50,406 nt of DNA from Brevibacterium sp. 239c (GCF_900169365.1 NZ_FXZH01000027.1:1-50406), one strand, 5' to 3'; counted from the first letter of the stretch, positions 7,110-15,212 are shown. Translations and numbers: made by a program. The notes: a model not told the origin generated them from the sequence alone.

Positions 7110-7358
7110 CGAATATTCAGTAACGGGGCAGTCCAGTTCGAGCGCTGGCGGACCCTCGAACCCCAGCGCGAGGTGATCGAGCTGGCCAAAGCTCAAAGCG
7201 TCTATCAGCGGAAGCTCACTGACGAGGATGTGCAAGCCTGCAGGGCTATGGTCGACATGGGGATCTCGGTGGCCGAGGTTGCGCGACGTTGCGAGGTCTC
7301 TCGGCAGACTCTCTATAACGCGCTCAAAGGATCTGGGGCCTATTCTCCTGCTTCCTGA
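7110..7358 (+). pseudogene. Serine recombinase (resolvase/invertase) C-terminal remnant
   Basis: An open frame ending at TGA 7356-7358 reads VQFERWRTLEPQREVIELAK, followed by a helix-turn-helix block with LTDEDVQACRAMVDMGISVA and RCEVSRQTLYNALKG. In Hin/Pin-type invertases the catalytic domain ends FERxLIxERQREGIxLAKxRGxYKGRK and is followed by a DNA-binding helix-turn-helix of exactly this kind. The whole N-terminal catalytic domain (catalytic Ser) is missing. A 61-residue protein from GTG 7173 is formally possible, but a truncated recombinase is the simpler reading. The upstream break lies within the right motif array. Confidence 0.65.
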
Positions 7359-7410
7359 GGAGCTAAGCGTCTCAATTCTTTGACAGCAAACGAGGTGACG
7401 GCAGTCGATT

Positions 7411-8412
7411 TTATGCGAAGCGTTTTTTGACAAGATCGCTGACGCGGACCCGGTTGATGATCAGCACCCCGGACAGCGAAGCTGCTGCGGTGAGCACGGT
7501 TGTGCTGATAAATGGGACTGCAAGAACTCGCACCGCGATTGCGATATCCATTCCAGGTATCCATGGCAGCACTGCGATGCACAATAGTGCGGCCGCGCCA
7601 GTGCTGAGCACCCCTCTCAGCCCTAGCCGTGACCACCATGCTCGCATGAGGGAGTAGCCGTGCAATCGCTGCACCCCCAGCGCTGCAGCGTCGCGAGCTA
7701 GTGCACCGATCGTAGCCACAATGACTAGCGCGGCGAGGGTTCCAGAAAGCGCTAGAAGGGGCGTTGTCGACAACGGTTGGGCATCCACTGCATCGTCAGT
7801 GTCTTCAACGAACGTGGCAGGGGTGGTCAATGCTGCATCTGGATCTGTTTCGAGGATCTCTTCATTCACCTGCCTGCTGATCGATTCAAGGAAGCCCTCG
7901 AAATCTCTGTGACTATCGGTTTCGGCTTTGTAGACACCAATCGCTGGGAGGTTCGCGAACATGTCTTCTAACGGGCGGAATGTGAGGTCGTAGCTATTCG
8001 CGAGGCTCTGCGGAGTCTCCTTCGTAGCGCCGGGTTTCGTCGACAACACTGTCCCTGTCGCCTGCGTTTCGGAGTTGGTCAGCGTGTTTCCGCCTGTGAG
8101 GCGTGCGCGGTCAAAGATCTTCGTTGGGTGGTTGAGTCGAATGTAGTAGGTGAGGTCGAGGCCGTTTCCATCTGACTGGCGAACGGTTCTTCTTACGAGA
8201 TTGACATTGTTCTCATCCGCCGCGGTAGTGAGAATTCGTTCTGCCGCCGAGGGATCCTGGATCCGTACTTCGGGGGGCCACATGAAGACCGTCATATCTT
8301 GAGTAAGACCCTCAGTGGCGGTTTCCTGCGCACGCTTGATTTCGGTGGTCAGTCCAAGAGCTGCTGTGATGATGAAGGTGAGGAAGAGGGTGATTGCGAC
8401 GAAGTTTCTCAC
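7411..8412 (-). CDS. Lactococcin 972-type immunity/export permease, second subunit (FtsX-like)
   Basis: A 333-residue membrane protein with one N-terminal membrane segment (about residues 6-23), an extracytoplasmic domain of about 190 residues, then three membrane segments (about 217-240, 268-285 and 298-320). After the second segment comes QRLHGYS, the same loop motif found in the other permease of this operon (RRLHGYS). This 4-helix layout with a large external domain is that of FtsX/MacB-type permeases. Membrane proteins adjoining lactococcin 972-family genes are classed as bacteriocin-associated putative immunity proteins. The start ATG (8412) overlaps the stop of the ATPase gene (ATGA), so the subunits are made in step. 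The substrate and the direction of action are not shown by sequence. Confidence 0.75.
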   Translation of the reverse strand: MRNFVAITLFLTFIITAALGLTTEIKRAQETATEGLTQDMTVFMWPPEVRIQDPSAAERILTTAADENNVNLVRRTVRQSDGNGLDLTYYIRLNHPTKIFDRARLTGGNTLTNSETQATGTVLSTKPGATKETPQSLANSYDLTFRPLEDMFANLPAIGVYKAETDSHRDFEGFLESISRQVNEEILETDPDAALTTPATFVEDTDDAVDAQPLSTTPLLALSGTLAALVIVATIGALARDAAALGVQRLHGYSLMRAWWSRLGLRGVLSTGAAALLCIAVLPWIPGMDIAIAVRVLAVPFISTTVLTAAASLSGVLIINRVRVSDLVKKRFA

Positions 8413-9122
8413 GAAGGTGCGTCCTCGTGGCCTGCGTCTTGGTTTGATGCTCGTTTGGGTTTACTCAGGGAGGCGACTTCTACGGTTCTAGTACAGACTT
8501 CAGCTACCCGAAGGTCATGCGTTGCGAGGAGGATGGTCCGTCCGTCGGCGCTCATTTCCCTCAGGAGTTTGACGATTTCATCGCGGTTGTTTTCATCGAG
8601 TGATCCGGTGGGTTCGTCGGCGAGGACGAGTTCGCATGGTTTCAGCCAAAGGCGCGCGATGGCCACTCTCTGCTGTTCTCCTCCAGAGAGAGAGTAGACG
8701 CGGCGATCTTCGTACCCAGGCAGACCCACGCGCTCGAGAATGCGGGCGATCTGCTTTGTGTGATCGCTGCGGTCGGAAGAGTAGGTCAAAGCGACTTTCA
8801 GGTTTTCGCGCACCGTCGCGGAGTCAATGAGAGCGAAGTTTTGGAACAGGTACCCGAGGCGATGGCGCAAGAACAGAGTGGCATCTCGCGAGCGGGGCCG
8901 TGGTGCTGTGGTGCCGAAAAGTCGAACTTCGCCCGCATCGGGAGAATCGAGGAGTCCGGCGAGATTGAGGATTGTCGACTTCCCAGACCCGCTGGGCCCA
9001 GTGAATGCGACCATATCCCCGGGGCTGACAGAAAAACTAGCGTGACTGAGTACAGTCCGCCCGGTGTAGGTTTTTTCGACGTTATCGAAAACGACAGGGT
9101 CTACTTCTTGACGGCTGGGCAT
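8409..9122 (-). CDS. ABC ATPase of the lactococcin 972-type system (MacB/LolD-like)
   Basis: A 237-residue ATPase: Walker A GPSGSGKST, Q-loop LFQNFAL, signature LSGGEQQRVAIAR, Walker B LVLADEPTGSLD and switch ATHD. The sequence is that of the MacB/LolD/FtsE class, which pairs with FtsX-like permeases and usually drives conformational work on the outside of the membrane instead of bulk transport. An upstream in-frame start at 9176 exists, but ATG 9122 lies one base after the stop of the preceding permease (TGATATG), so I use it. The protein lies between two half-size permeases, which probably form a heterodimer with it. Confidence 0.85.
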   Translation of the reverse strand: MPSRQEVDPVVFDNVEKTYTGRTVLSHASFSVSPGDMVAFTGPSGSGKSTILNLAGLLDSPDAGEVRLFGTTAPRPRSRDATLFLRHRLGYLFQNFALIDSATVRENLKVALTYSSDRSDHTKQIARILERVGLPGYEDRRVYSLSGGEQQRVAIARLWLKPCELVLADEPTGSLDENNRDEIVKLLREMSADGRTILLATHDLRVAEVCTRTVEVASLSKPKRASNQDAGHEDAPS

Positions 9123-9123
9123 A

Positions 9124-10419
9124 TCAGATTTCCTTGAGGCGGAGAGCGGGATGGCGGCGATCGAAGACCATGACAACAGCGATGGCTATGACTGCTTCCA
9201 CGAGCACAACGGAGCCAGTGACAGCAAGCAGAGTCGGCCATTCATCGAGAAGCACCAGAGGATGGAAATACTCTGGGATTACCACATGGCCTCCGAGAAC
9301 ATAGAAACTGGTGGCTGCCACCAGGGCGGCAGGGATGAGGAGCAACCAGGACATTGCTAGTCCTGCGAAGACCTCCCCGAAGCTTTTGAGCCTGGAGTAG
9401 CCGTGGAGCCTGCGGATAGCTGAGTGCACACGCCATCGTTCATAGGCGACTACAACAGCCACGATGCTTAAGACCACAGTGAGGACTCCCGCCACAACTG
9501 AGGCAGTGATCAACCAACGTGCATCCTCAGATGAGAGGGAGAACTGCTCGTTGATTGCATCGGCCGGGTAGACGAGAGCAGTGAAGTTGTCATCGAGCTT
9601 GTACTTCTCGAACAGGGGCAACAGCTCTTGGTAGACCTTCTCAGGGTCTCCATCGACTCTCACCTTCATTGGAGTGTCGATTTCACCGGTGATCGTGTTC
9701 TCCCAATCGCTGGCGATGGTGTTCGAACGTGTCATTACCGTGACGATGGGATCAGGCAACGTGTTGCCCTCCTCCGGTCGTATTTGGGTGTTAAACGTGA
9801 ACAGATCCTGGCCGGTCTGCGTCCAGATGATGCGCACTTTCTGTTTGCGAACTGCATCACTGACTTCGTAGCCATTTGCTTCTGAGTATTCGACGTCGCT
9901 GTCGGATGGGCCATTGCGGGATTCCTGCACATAGTCCCGGATCAGATCCTCACGATCCTTGAGAGACTCCGGAACAGCGATCACCCAGTCAGTTTCTTCA
10001 TTTGAAACCACGATGGGTTTTCCTGAGCTATCGAGAATCGGATACTTCTCAAGATAGTTGGTGTTCACGCTCATCTGAACATAGGGCAGCACAGGGTCGT
10101 CTCCGACAACATCCATGTCAGCTGCCTCGACGTAGATCCCTCCGCGATCGTCAAGCTCGGGGTAGATGCGTTCGGCTACGGTTTTGGAGATCCCGTCGGT
10201 GCCGTCCTTGATGGCTTGGAGGTCGTCGCCATTGCTTCGGGGGAAGTAGACGGCATAGTCTGTGCTTTCACTCCAGCCATTGAGTGCCGAAGCATCGTCT
10301 GACACGAGGGTGAATGCGCTGAAGAGGCCGACAGCCACGGCAATGAGCACCCCCGCGGCACACGATTTTATCCCGAATGCCACCAGAGTCTTGATGCCAC
10401 CCTTGGAGGGTATCCGCAT
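9124..10419 (-). CDS. Lactococcin 972-type immunity/export permease, first subunit (FtsX-like)
   Basis: A 431-residue membrane protein: one membrane segment at about residues 13-35, an external domain of about 270 residues rich in Asp/Glu, then three membrane segments at about 303-327, 348-374 and 395-417. The loop after the second segment has RRLHGYSRLKSF, matching the sister permease at 7411-8412. The two share architecture but are clearly diverged. It lies directly downstream of the bacteriocin gene across a strong hairpin, and its stop is one base from the ATPase start. The known partner in this family is one larger protein with about seven membrane segments. Two separate genes here look like that protein split in two. 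Confidence 0.75.
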   Translation of the reverse strand: MRIPSKGGIKTLVAFGIKSCAAGVLIAVAVGLFSAFTLVSDDASALNGWSESTDYAVYFPRSNGDDLQAIKDGTDGISKTVAERIYPELDDRGGIYVEAADMDVVGDDPVLPYVQMSVNTNYLEKYPILDSSGKPIVVSNEETDWVIAVPESLKDREDLIRDYVQESRNGPSDSDVEYSEANGYEVSDAVRKQKVRIIWTQTGQDLFTFNTQIRPEEGNTLPDPIVTVMTRSNTIASDWENTITGEIDTPMKVRVDGDPEKVYQELLPLFEKYKLDDNFTALVYPADAINEQFSLSSEDARWLITASVVAGVLTVVLSIVAVVVAYERWRVHSAIRRLHGYSRLKSFGEVFAGLAMSWLLLIPAALVAATSFYVLGGHVVIPEYFHPLVLLDEWPTLLAVTGSVVLVEAVIAIAVVMVFDRRHPALRLKEI

Positions 10420-10447
10420 AGGTTTCCTATCGTTAGCAGAAGATCAC

Positions 10448-10489
10448 CCGAGCTGGGGTGAGCCGAAGAGTCGGCCCACCCCAGCTCGG
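10448..10489 (-). terminator. Hairpin between the bacteriocin gene and its transporter genes
   Basis: Inverted repeat with arms CCGAGCTGGGGTG and ACCCCAGCTCGG around an inner GCCGA/TCGGC pairing, 24 bases downstream of the bacteriocin stop on the minus strand. No clear T-run follows, so it may act as a partial terminator or RNA stabiliser that keeps bacteriocin transcript levels above those of the transporter. Confidence 0.7.
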
Positions 10490-10513
10490 ATGAGGATACT
10501 CGAATGGTCTTGA

Positions 10514-10906
10514 TTACGCGTTCGCGCTCCACTTCGCCTTGCATTGCTTCGTGAACCCGCCGTAGGCGTTCGCGTTGGCCCATTTGCCCTTGCTGGCGGT
10601 CTTCGTTACATTGGCGGAGCCGATGATTGCGGTGCCAGAGTGGCGCTTTGTGCGGTGGAAGTAGTGCGAGTAGCACTTCTTCTTCTTCTTCACATAACTT
10701 TTACCGTAGTTCCATGTTCCACCGCCGACTTGCTTCGTCCCTTGGGTGGTGAGGCCGTCTTGCACAATGGCTTCACCTGAGGTCGCTTGTTCGCTTGAGG
10801 CGCTGACATTGCTGGAGGCGGTGTCACTCGCCATTGCTCCAGTCGCACCAGTTGCCGACAGAGCAAGCGCGAGAACAACCGTCGCTATCGTCTTTGAAGT
10901 CTTCAC
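10514..10906 (-). CDS. Lactococcin 972-family bacteriocin precursor
   Basis: A 130-residue secreted protein. Residues 1-26 are a typical Sec signal peptide (KTSK, hydrophobic core VVLALALSATGATG, cleavage near AMA-S). After a Ser/Thr-rich stretch comes GGGTWNYGKSYV, then CYSHYFHRTKRHSGTAI and ASKGKWANANAYGG. These follow the lactococcin 972 family pattern (GGTWxYG, a Tyr/His/Arg-rich middle with KxHSAT, a Trp-Ala near the end). The founding member blocks septum formation by binding lipid II in lactococci. For this relative that activity is only inferred. The start is GTG with AGGAG upstream. Unlike the founding member, two cysteines are visible (CYSHY and QCKAK), so a disulfide is possible. 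The transporter genes 7411-10419 follow on the same strand. Confidence 0.85.
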   Translation of the reverse strand: MKTSKTIATVVLALALSATGATGAMASDTASSNVSASSEQATSGEAIVQDGLTTQGTKQVGGGTWNYGKSYVKKKKKCYSHYFHRTKRHSGTAIIGSANVTKTASKGKWANANAYGGFTKQCKAKWSANA

Positions 10907-11222
10907 TCCACTCTCCTGTTTCTATCAATCATTCTTCAGCGAACGGTCAGGATTGACCAATTAGTCACGCTAACGAGAAGTTCCGCAAAGCACATCGCAC
11001 GATAGTATGAAGTTTCGACCTTTTTCACTCAGCAACCAGAGCCGTGGGACTGATGCACGGATCGGTACTCGGCATGAGCCACGACGTCCACTTCAAGCTC
11101 GTACGCTCGAGGTGACCTGTCGTATCGATCCGACAGGTCACTTTGGCAAGTAGACGTGAAGTATTCGGCGAACATAGACACTTGAGGACTTGCTCTACCG
11201 CAGGATACCGGTCCTGTGGCTA
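10907..11222. promoter_or_regulatory. Region upstream of the bacteriocin operon, with an 11-bp perfect hairpin
   Basis: It holds the bacteriocin ribosome site (complement of about 10914-10920) and presumably the operon promoter. TACTAT on the minus strand near 11000 is a possible -10 box, without a convincing -35. GGTCAATCCTGACC (about 10949-10962) is a short palindrome that could be an operator. GTGACCTGTCG (11112-11122) and CGACAGGTCAC (11131-11141) form a perfect stem with an 8-base loop, about 80 bases past the vanZ-like gene, suitable as its terminator or as a regulator site. No gene is seen. Confidence 0.45.
11112..11141. terminator. Perfect 11-bp stem, terminator or operator
   Basis: Arms GTGACCTGTCG and CGACAGGTCAC around an 8-base loop. 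TTT follows on the plus strand, but there is no long T-run. It lies between the convergent or divergent ends of the VanZ-like gene and the bacteriocin operon. Confidence 0.5.
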
Positions 11223-11756
11223 CTACACGGTCGGGAATCTACTATTTTTCTTGATCGACGCACGAACTAGCAACCCTATGGCCACTCCGACGGTGATGCC
11301 CACCCAGCCGATGATGACAGTTGATGAGTTGAACTGAGCTCTGCCCAAAGGCATCACCAGATACTGGATCATTTCAACCAGCAGCGACACAATGTAGGCG
11401 CTGAGAGTCAGAGAAATGATGTTCCTCCACTGTGTGAACACACCACTAGCAATCCCGATTGGAGTGAACAGAACGAGATTCATGGACTGCCAATTGATGG
11501 TGAGCAGCGCGCTAGGACTGGGGAGCGCCCACGTCCAGACTCGTGTAGTCAACAGGCCTTCTTCCATTTCCAGTGCGTGGCCTGTCGGAGTCAAGGTCGC
11601 AGACAGAATTAGCATCAAGCTAGCTAGCCACCAAAACACTATGATCGGCCGTTCCTTTAGCTTTGCTCCGAGACGTTTGGCAAAAAGAGCTGCGATCACT
11701 GCCCCTACAACGAAGGCTGGCAGTGCAAACGGTAGGGCGCTGAAGTATCTGGACAT
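11223..11756 (-). CDS. VanZ-like family membrane protein
   Basis: A 177-residue protein with about five membrane segments. The middle carries NLVLFTPIGIASG and LLVEMIQYLVMPLGRAQFNS, the arrangement (N-x-x-x-F-x-P-x-G ... E-x-x-Q) that marks the VanZ-like family. VanZ gives low-level teicoplanin resistance in enterococci. For most relatives no function is known. It stands alone on the minus strand next to the bacteriocin operon. Its promoter must lie in 11757-12145. A link with resistance to a cell-wall-targeting peptide is tempting because of the neighbour, but is not shown. Confidence 0.75.
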   Translation of the reverse strand: MSRYFSALPFALPAFVVGAVIAALFAKRLGAKLKERPIIVFWWLASLMLILSATLTPTGHALEMEEGLLTTRVWTWALPSPSALLTINWQSMNLVLFTPIGIASGVFTQWRNIISLTLSAYIVSLLVEMIQYLVMPLGRAQFNSSTVIIGWVGITVGVAIGLLVRASIKKNSRFPTV

Positions 11757-12145
11757 TTACAGACCCGTACAGAACGTCGTTCTTGTGTCATAGATCTTGC
11801 CCGAAATCGTGTCTTTCATTAGACCCCTAGCGCCAGGGCGCGTCTCGCAGAGACGCCCGCGTCCCGATTTTTGTTGTAGGCGACCTTGTTCTTGGAGACC
11901 TTACCTTCAATACAACTTGGGCATTGAGAGTTTCATTCAGATTATCCGACTGCTCATCCCAGTCAGTGGCGCTACCACCGATAGTTCTGCTCTCGTTCGC
12001 CCAAGGCCAATTGCCTCGACAACATGACAGTTCGGTCCCAGAACATATACGCTGAACTCATACGCACCTCAGTGCTCACACAGTACTGACTTGGGGTCTC
12101 GGCACTGGGATCCCATGATCTCAGCTCGGCCGAAGGAGCACGACT
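11757..12145. other. Intergenic region between divergent vanZ-like and yceI-like genes
   Basis: It must hold the promoters of both flanking genes. GCGTCTCGCAGAGACGC (about 11837-11853) is a perfect short palindrome followed by GATTTTTG, which could terminate plus-strand transcripts or bind a regulator. A minus-strand stretch reads CIEGKVSKNKVAYNKNRD with a stop upstream. I cannot assign it and do not call it a gene. Confidence 0.4.
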
Positions 12146-12688
12146 TTGCCATCAGACGAACAGCTGACCGGAACTTGGGTCATCGACCCCGCACATACCC
12201 GCCTCGGATTCTCCAGCCGTCACGCGATGGTCTCGCGCATCCGTGGTGCTTTCAACACCGTCGAGGGCAAAGTCGTCGTCGCTGAGGATCTGGCGAATAC
12301 CGAAGTGACCATCACGATTGATGTTGACAGCGTTGACACACGCACCCCTGATCGCGATGCTCACCTGCGAAGCGCAGACTTCTTCGACGTCGAAAACTAT
12401 CCGACGATCACATTCAAATCCACCGGCGTCGATGAGGTCGAAGAAGGAAGCTACATCGTCAACGGTGACCTGACGATCCGCGATACCACCCGGCCAGTCT
12501 CTGTCCCCCTCGAGCTGCTGGGAATCGACCGCGATCAGAACGGTGCATTGAGGGCAGGCTTCGAAGGCAAACGCCGCATCGATCGTAAGGACTGGGGTGT
12601 GACGTGGAATACGACCTTGGATTCTGGCGGTCTGCTCGTCAGTGACAAGATCACTCTCGAATTCGAGCTCTCCCTGATCAAGGAATAG
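12146..12688 (+). CDS. YceI family lipid-binding-fold protein
   Basis: A 180-residue YceI-domain protein covering the whole chain. It begins GTWVIDPAHTRLGFSSRHAM, has DSVDTRTPDRDAHLRSADFF in the middle (the family's conserved D-x-R-x-x-H-L-R-S-x-D-F-F) and later TRPVSVPLELLG. The fold is a lipocalin-like barrel that binds isoprenoid lipids in characterised members. No signal peptide is present, so it is cytoplasmic, as in many actinobacteria. The start is TTG with GAAGGAG about seven bases upstream. A strong terminator follows at 12711-12752. It is a single-gene unit. Confidence 0.9.
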   Translation: MPSDEQLTGTWVIDPAHTRLGFSSRHAMVSRIRGAFNTVEGKVVVAEDLANTEVTITIDVDSVDTRTPDRDAHLRSADFFDVENYPTITFKSTGVDEVEEGSYIVNGDLTIRDTTRPVSVPLELLGIDRDQNGALRAGFEGKRRIDRKDWGVTWNTTLDSGGLLVSDKITLEFELSLIKE

Positions 12689-12710
12689 TCGGGCGGACGG
12701 ATCGTTTTAA

Positions 12711-12752
12711 GAGGCGGTCAGGGGGCGCTGAGAAGCGCCCCCTGACCGCCTC
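12711..12752 (+). terminator. Rho-independent terminator after the YceI gene
   Basis: Perfect 18-bp stem with arms GAGGCGGTCAGGGGGCGC and GCGCCCCCTGACCGCCTC, a 6-base loop, followed by TTCGTTGTTT. It may also serve the YkuD-type gene converging from the other strand. Confidence 0.92.
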
Positions 12753-12827
12753 TTCGTTGTTTGCTACCGCTTCTTCGTCGCTACGCCGGCCTGAGTTGTT
12801 GATTGAGCTTTTGACCTAGTTGCTGAC

Positions 12828-13589
12828 CTAGCGGTTGATCGCCATCTCAACCGCACTGTCATCTTCCCACTCGAAGATTCTCAGCAGGTCCGCCTCCGAT
12901 ACCGATACGCAGCCTGCAGTCTCCTGACTACCCGTGTTGACGTGGAGGAAGATCGCTGAACCCTTGCCTGGCGTGGCGGCGGTGTTGTAGTCAATGACCT
13001 GGCCGTAGTCGTACGCGGGGGTCTGGTGCATGGATTCCCCGGAGTATCCGTCGGACTTCTTCTGCATGGTGTTGTAGCCCTTCACCGCGTCTCCATCGAC
13101 CCAGACATCGTCCTTGGTGGTCTTGACGTACTTGGAGCCGTGAAACTGCTTGGGCTCCGCCTTCATGCCGAACCCATAGCCCATGTTGTACACGCCGGAC
13201 GGCGTCTTGCCGTCGCCCTCATGCTTCGCTCCGGCGTCGGCGATGCCGTTATAGCCGACGTATCCGTCGACACTCATCGCAGAATAGTAGTTGTCATCCC
13301 ACTTCTCGCAAGCGTCGACCGTTGCGGTAGATCCGCCGGTGCCGGTGACGGCAATGACCTTCTTCGCGGTGGCGCCCGAAGCCACAGAGCATTTCTCGCC
13401 GAGGTGATCCGGCTTCTGCGAGGCATTGCCGTCGACGAGCCCAGCCCCGAGACCCATAGCGGCCTGAGCCGAGGTCCCAGTCAACAGAGCGCCCGCAGCC
13501 AACGCTGTGGCAAAGCCCGATGTCAGCCAGCGGCGTGTTCTGCGTGAGCGGAAATGGGCAGCTCGTGGGTGTGTATGTGCAGGTTTCAT
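12828..13589 (-). CDS. Secreted YkuD-type (L,D-transpeptidase fold) protein
   Basis: A 253-residue exported protein. An Arg-rich N-terminus and hydrophobic core (WLTSGFATALAAGALLTG) end in AQA, a signal peptide of about 44 residues. The C-terminal half carries DGKTPSGVYNMGYGFG and IFLHVNTGSQETAGCVSVSE, matching the YkuD-fold active site (His, then S/T-x-GC with catalytic Cys). The Arg normally after the Cys (GC-x-R) is Ser here, as in a recognised side branch of the family. Classic members cross-link peptidoglycan. This branch may act on wall peptides in another way. It lies downstream of the uracil permease gene with a 69-base gap. It probably has its own promoter. Confidence 0.78.
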   Translation of the reverse strand: MKPAHTHPRAAHFRSRRTRRWLTSGFATALAAGALLTGTSAQAAMGLGAGLVDGNASQKPDHLGEKCSVASGATAKKVIAVTGTGGSTATVDACEKWDDNYYSAMSVDGYVGYNGIADAGAKHEGDGKTPSGVYNMGYGFGMKAEPKQFHGSKYVKTTKDDVWVDGDAVKGYNTMQKKSDGYSGESMHQTPAYDYGQVIDYNTAATPGKGSAIFLHVNTGSQETAGCVSVSEADLLRIFEWEDDSAVEMAINR

Positions 13590-13658
13590 GACTGTCTCCT
13601 CATCATCGGATTCTTATCATTGGGGGAAGGGCCTACGTGATTGCTGGGACGGCTGCGT

Positions 13659-15089
13659 TCAGGGCGAGTAGGGCGGAGTTCGTTCTTCATTCTCAGCACC
13701 GGGTTCAGCTCCAATATCTGCCTCGGTGCCGGCGTCCTGATCTCCGTCCACGTCCTGGTCGGTGCCGCGCCATTTCGCGATGCCGCGCATGACTTGATAG
13801 ATGATGATCGCCGAGGCTGAACCAAGTGCAATGCCTTCGAACTGAAGGTCACCGGGAGTCCAGGTGAAATTGGCGATCGCGACGATCAGCGCCACCGCGG
13901 CGGTGTTGAGGTTGATGGGGTTGGAGAAGTCGACCTTGTTCTCCACCCAGATGCGCACGCCCAGCATGCCGATCATCCCGTAGAGCACGGTCGCCGCCCC
14001 GCCCAGAACACCGGGTGGGATGGTTGCGATGATCTCTCCGAATTTGGGCAGCAGGCTCAAGATCAGCGCAATGACGCCGGCACATAGGTAGGCGGCCGTT
14101 GAGAAGATTCGTGTCGCGGCCATGACACCGATGTTCTCGGCATAGGTCGTCGTTCCCGAACCTCCGCCTGTGCCGGCGAGAATCGTGGAGAACCCATCGG
14201 CGAACAGCGTCCGGCCCGTGATCGAGTCGAGATCGCGTCCGGTCATCGCCGACACCGATTTCACATGTCCGATGTTCTCAGCGATGAGGACGAAGACGAC
14301 GGGGAGAAAGAGCCCCAAGTAGCCCAGGTCGAATGCGGGGGCATGGAAGGCAGGCAGTCCCACCCAATCGGCCTGTCCGACAGTGGTGAAGTCGATCTGC
14401 CCCTGCATCCATGCTGCACCGTAGCCGACGAGGACGCCGACGAGGATGGACAGGCGGCCGAGCATTCCACGAAACAGCACACTGGTGACCAAGACGGTGG
14501 CAATCGTGATCACCGCGGTCAGGGGAGCTTCCTTCACCCAGTCCCAGGCAGCGGGCGCGAGGTTGAGCCCGATGAGAGCGACGATGGACCCGGTGACAAC
14601 CGGAGGCATGGTGACTTCGATCCACCGCACTCCGGCGAAGTGGACGACGATGCCCACCAGAGCGAGAGTCACTCCGACAGAGATGATCCCGCCCTGCGCC
14701 AGGGCCATGGCGTGGGAGTCGAGGTCCTCGCCCGAGGTGGCTGCGAATCCGGTGACGGCACCGATGGGTGCCAGCAGGCCAAAGGATGAACCCAGATATG
14801 AGGGCATCATACCCTTGGTGATGAGCAGGAAGAGAAGCGTTCCGATAGCTGTGAAGAACAGCGTGGTCGAGGGAGGGAAGCCGGTCAACAGAGGCACGAG
14901 GAACGTCGCCCCGAACATGGCCACCACGTGTTGGGCGCCGATTCCCACGGTCCGCGGCCAACTCAGCCGCTCCTCGGGCAGAACGCTCTCTCCAGGACGG
15001 ATCGTCTTGCCATCCCCGTGCCGCTTCCAGCCCATTCTTCCGTCGAAGGGACTGGACGCAGGTGTCGCCTCATTGGGGGATGTCACCAC
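13659..15089 (-). CDS. Uracil/xanthine permease of the NCS2 family
   Basis: A 476-residue membrane protein with about 12-14 segments, normal for NCS2 nucleobase permeases. Typical stretches are QHVVAMFGATFLVPLLTG near the start (the family's Q-H motif), SSFGLLAPIGAVTGFA, and GTGGGSGTTTYAENIGVMA with substrate-site residues, followed by PPGVLGGAATVLYGMIG. The resemblance is closest to UraA-type uracil permeases. The C-terminal tail is long and acidic (about 45 residues). The start is GTG 15089 with AAAGGAG upstream. It brings uracil or a related base into the cell with protons. The pyrimidine gene pyrD lies far away at 42.5 kb. Confidence 0.88.
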   Translation of the reverse strand: MVTSPNEATPASSPFDGRMGWKRHGDGKTIRPGESVLPEERLSWPRTVGIGAQHVVAMFGATFLVPLLTGFPPSTTLFFTAIGTLLFLLITKGMMPSYLGSSFGLLAPIGAVTGFAATSGEDLDSHAMALAQGGIISVGVTLALVGIVVHFAGVRWIEVTMPPVVTGSIVALIGLNLAPAAWDWVKEAPLTAVITIATVLVTSVLFRGMLGRLSILVGVLVGYGAAWMQGQIDFTTVGQADWVGLPAFHAPAFDLGYLGLFLPVVFVLIAENIGHVKSVSAMTGRDLDSITGRTLFADGFSTILAGTGGGSGTTTYAENIGVMAATRIFSTAAYLCAGVIALILSLLPKFGEIIATIPPGVLGGAATVLYGMIGMLGVRIWVENKVDFSNPINLNTAAVALIVAIANFTWTPGDLQFEGIALGSASAIIIYQVMRGIAKWRGTDQDVDGDQDAGTEADIGAEPGAENEERTPPYSP

Positions 15090-15212
15090 TCGTCTCCTTT
15101 TCCGCCCGCCCGGAGGTGGCGGTGTCTGTTCGTCATACGTTTGCTGCCGAGAGCAGTCTATTCGTTTTCACCCACCCTTCATGCGCCGGTTCGAGCCAGG
15201 ACTGATACTTCA

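Noticed and set aside
6559..7433. Long overlapping frames on both strands between the IS relics and the bacteriocin operon
   Set aside because: Compositionally biased shadows without family resemblance. They cross motif arrays and the recombinase relic.
11826..11930. Minus-strand fragment with CPSCIEGK and a basic tail, possible zinc-ribbon remnant
   Set aside because: Too short, preceded by a stop, and not assignable to any family.
11797..12027. 77-codon plus-strand frame upstream of yceI
   Set aside because: No ribosome site or similarity. It contains a palindrome with a T-run.
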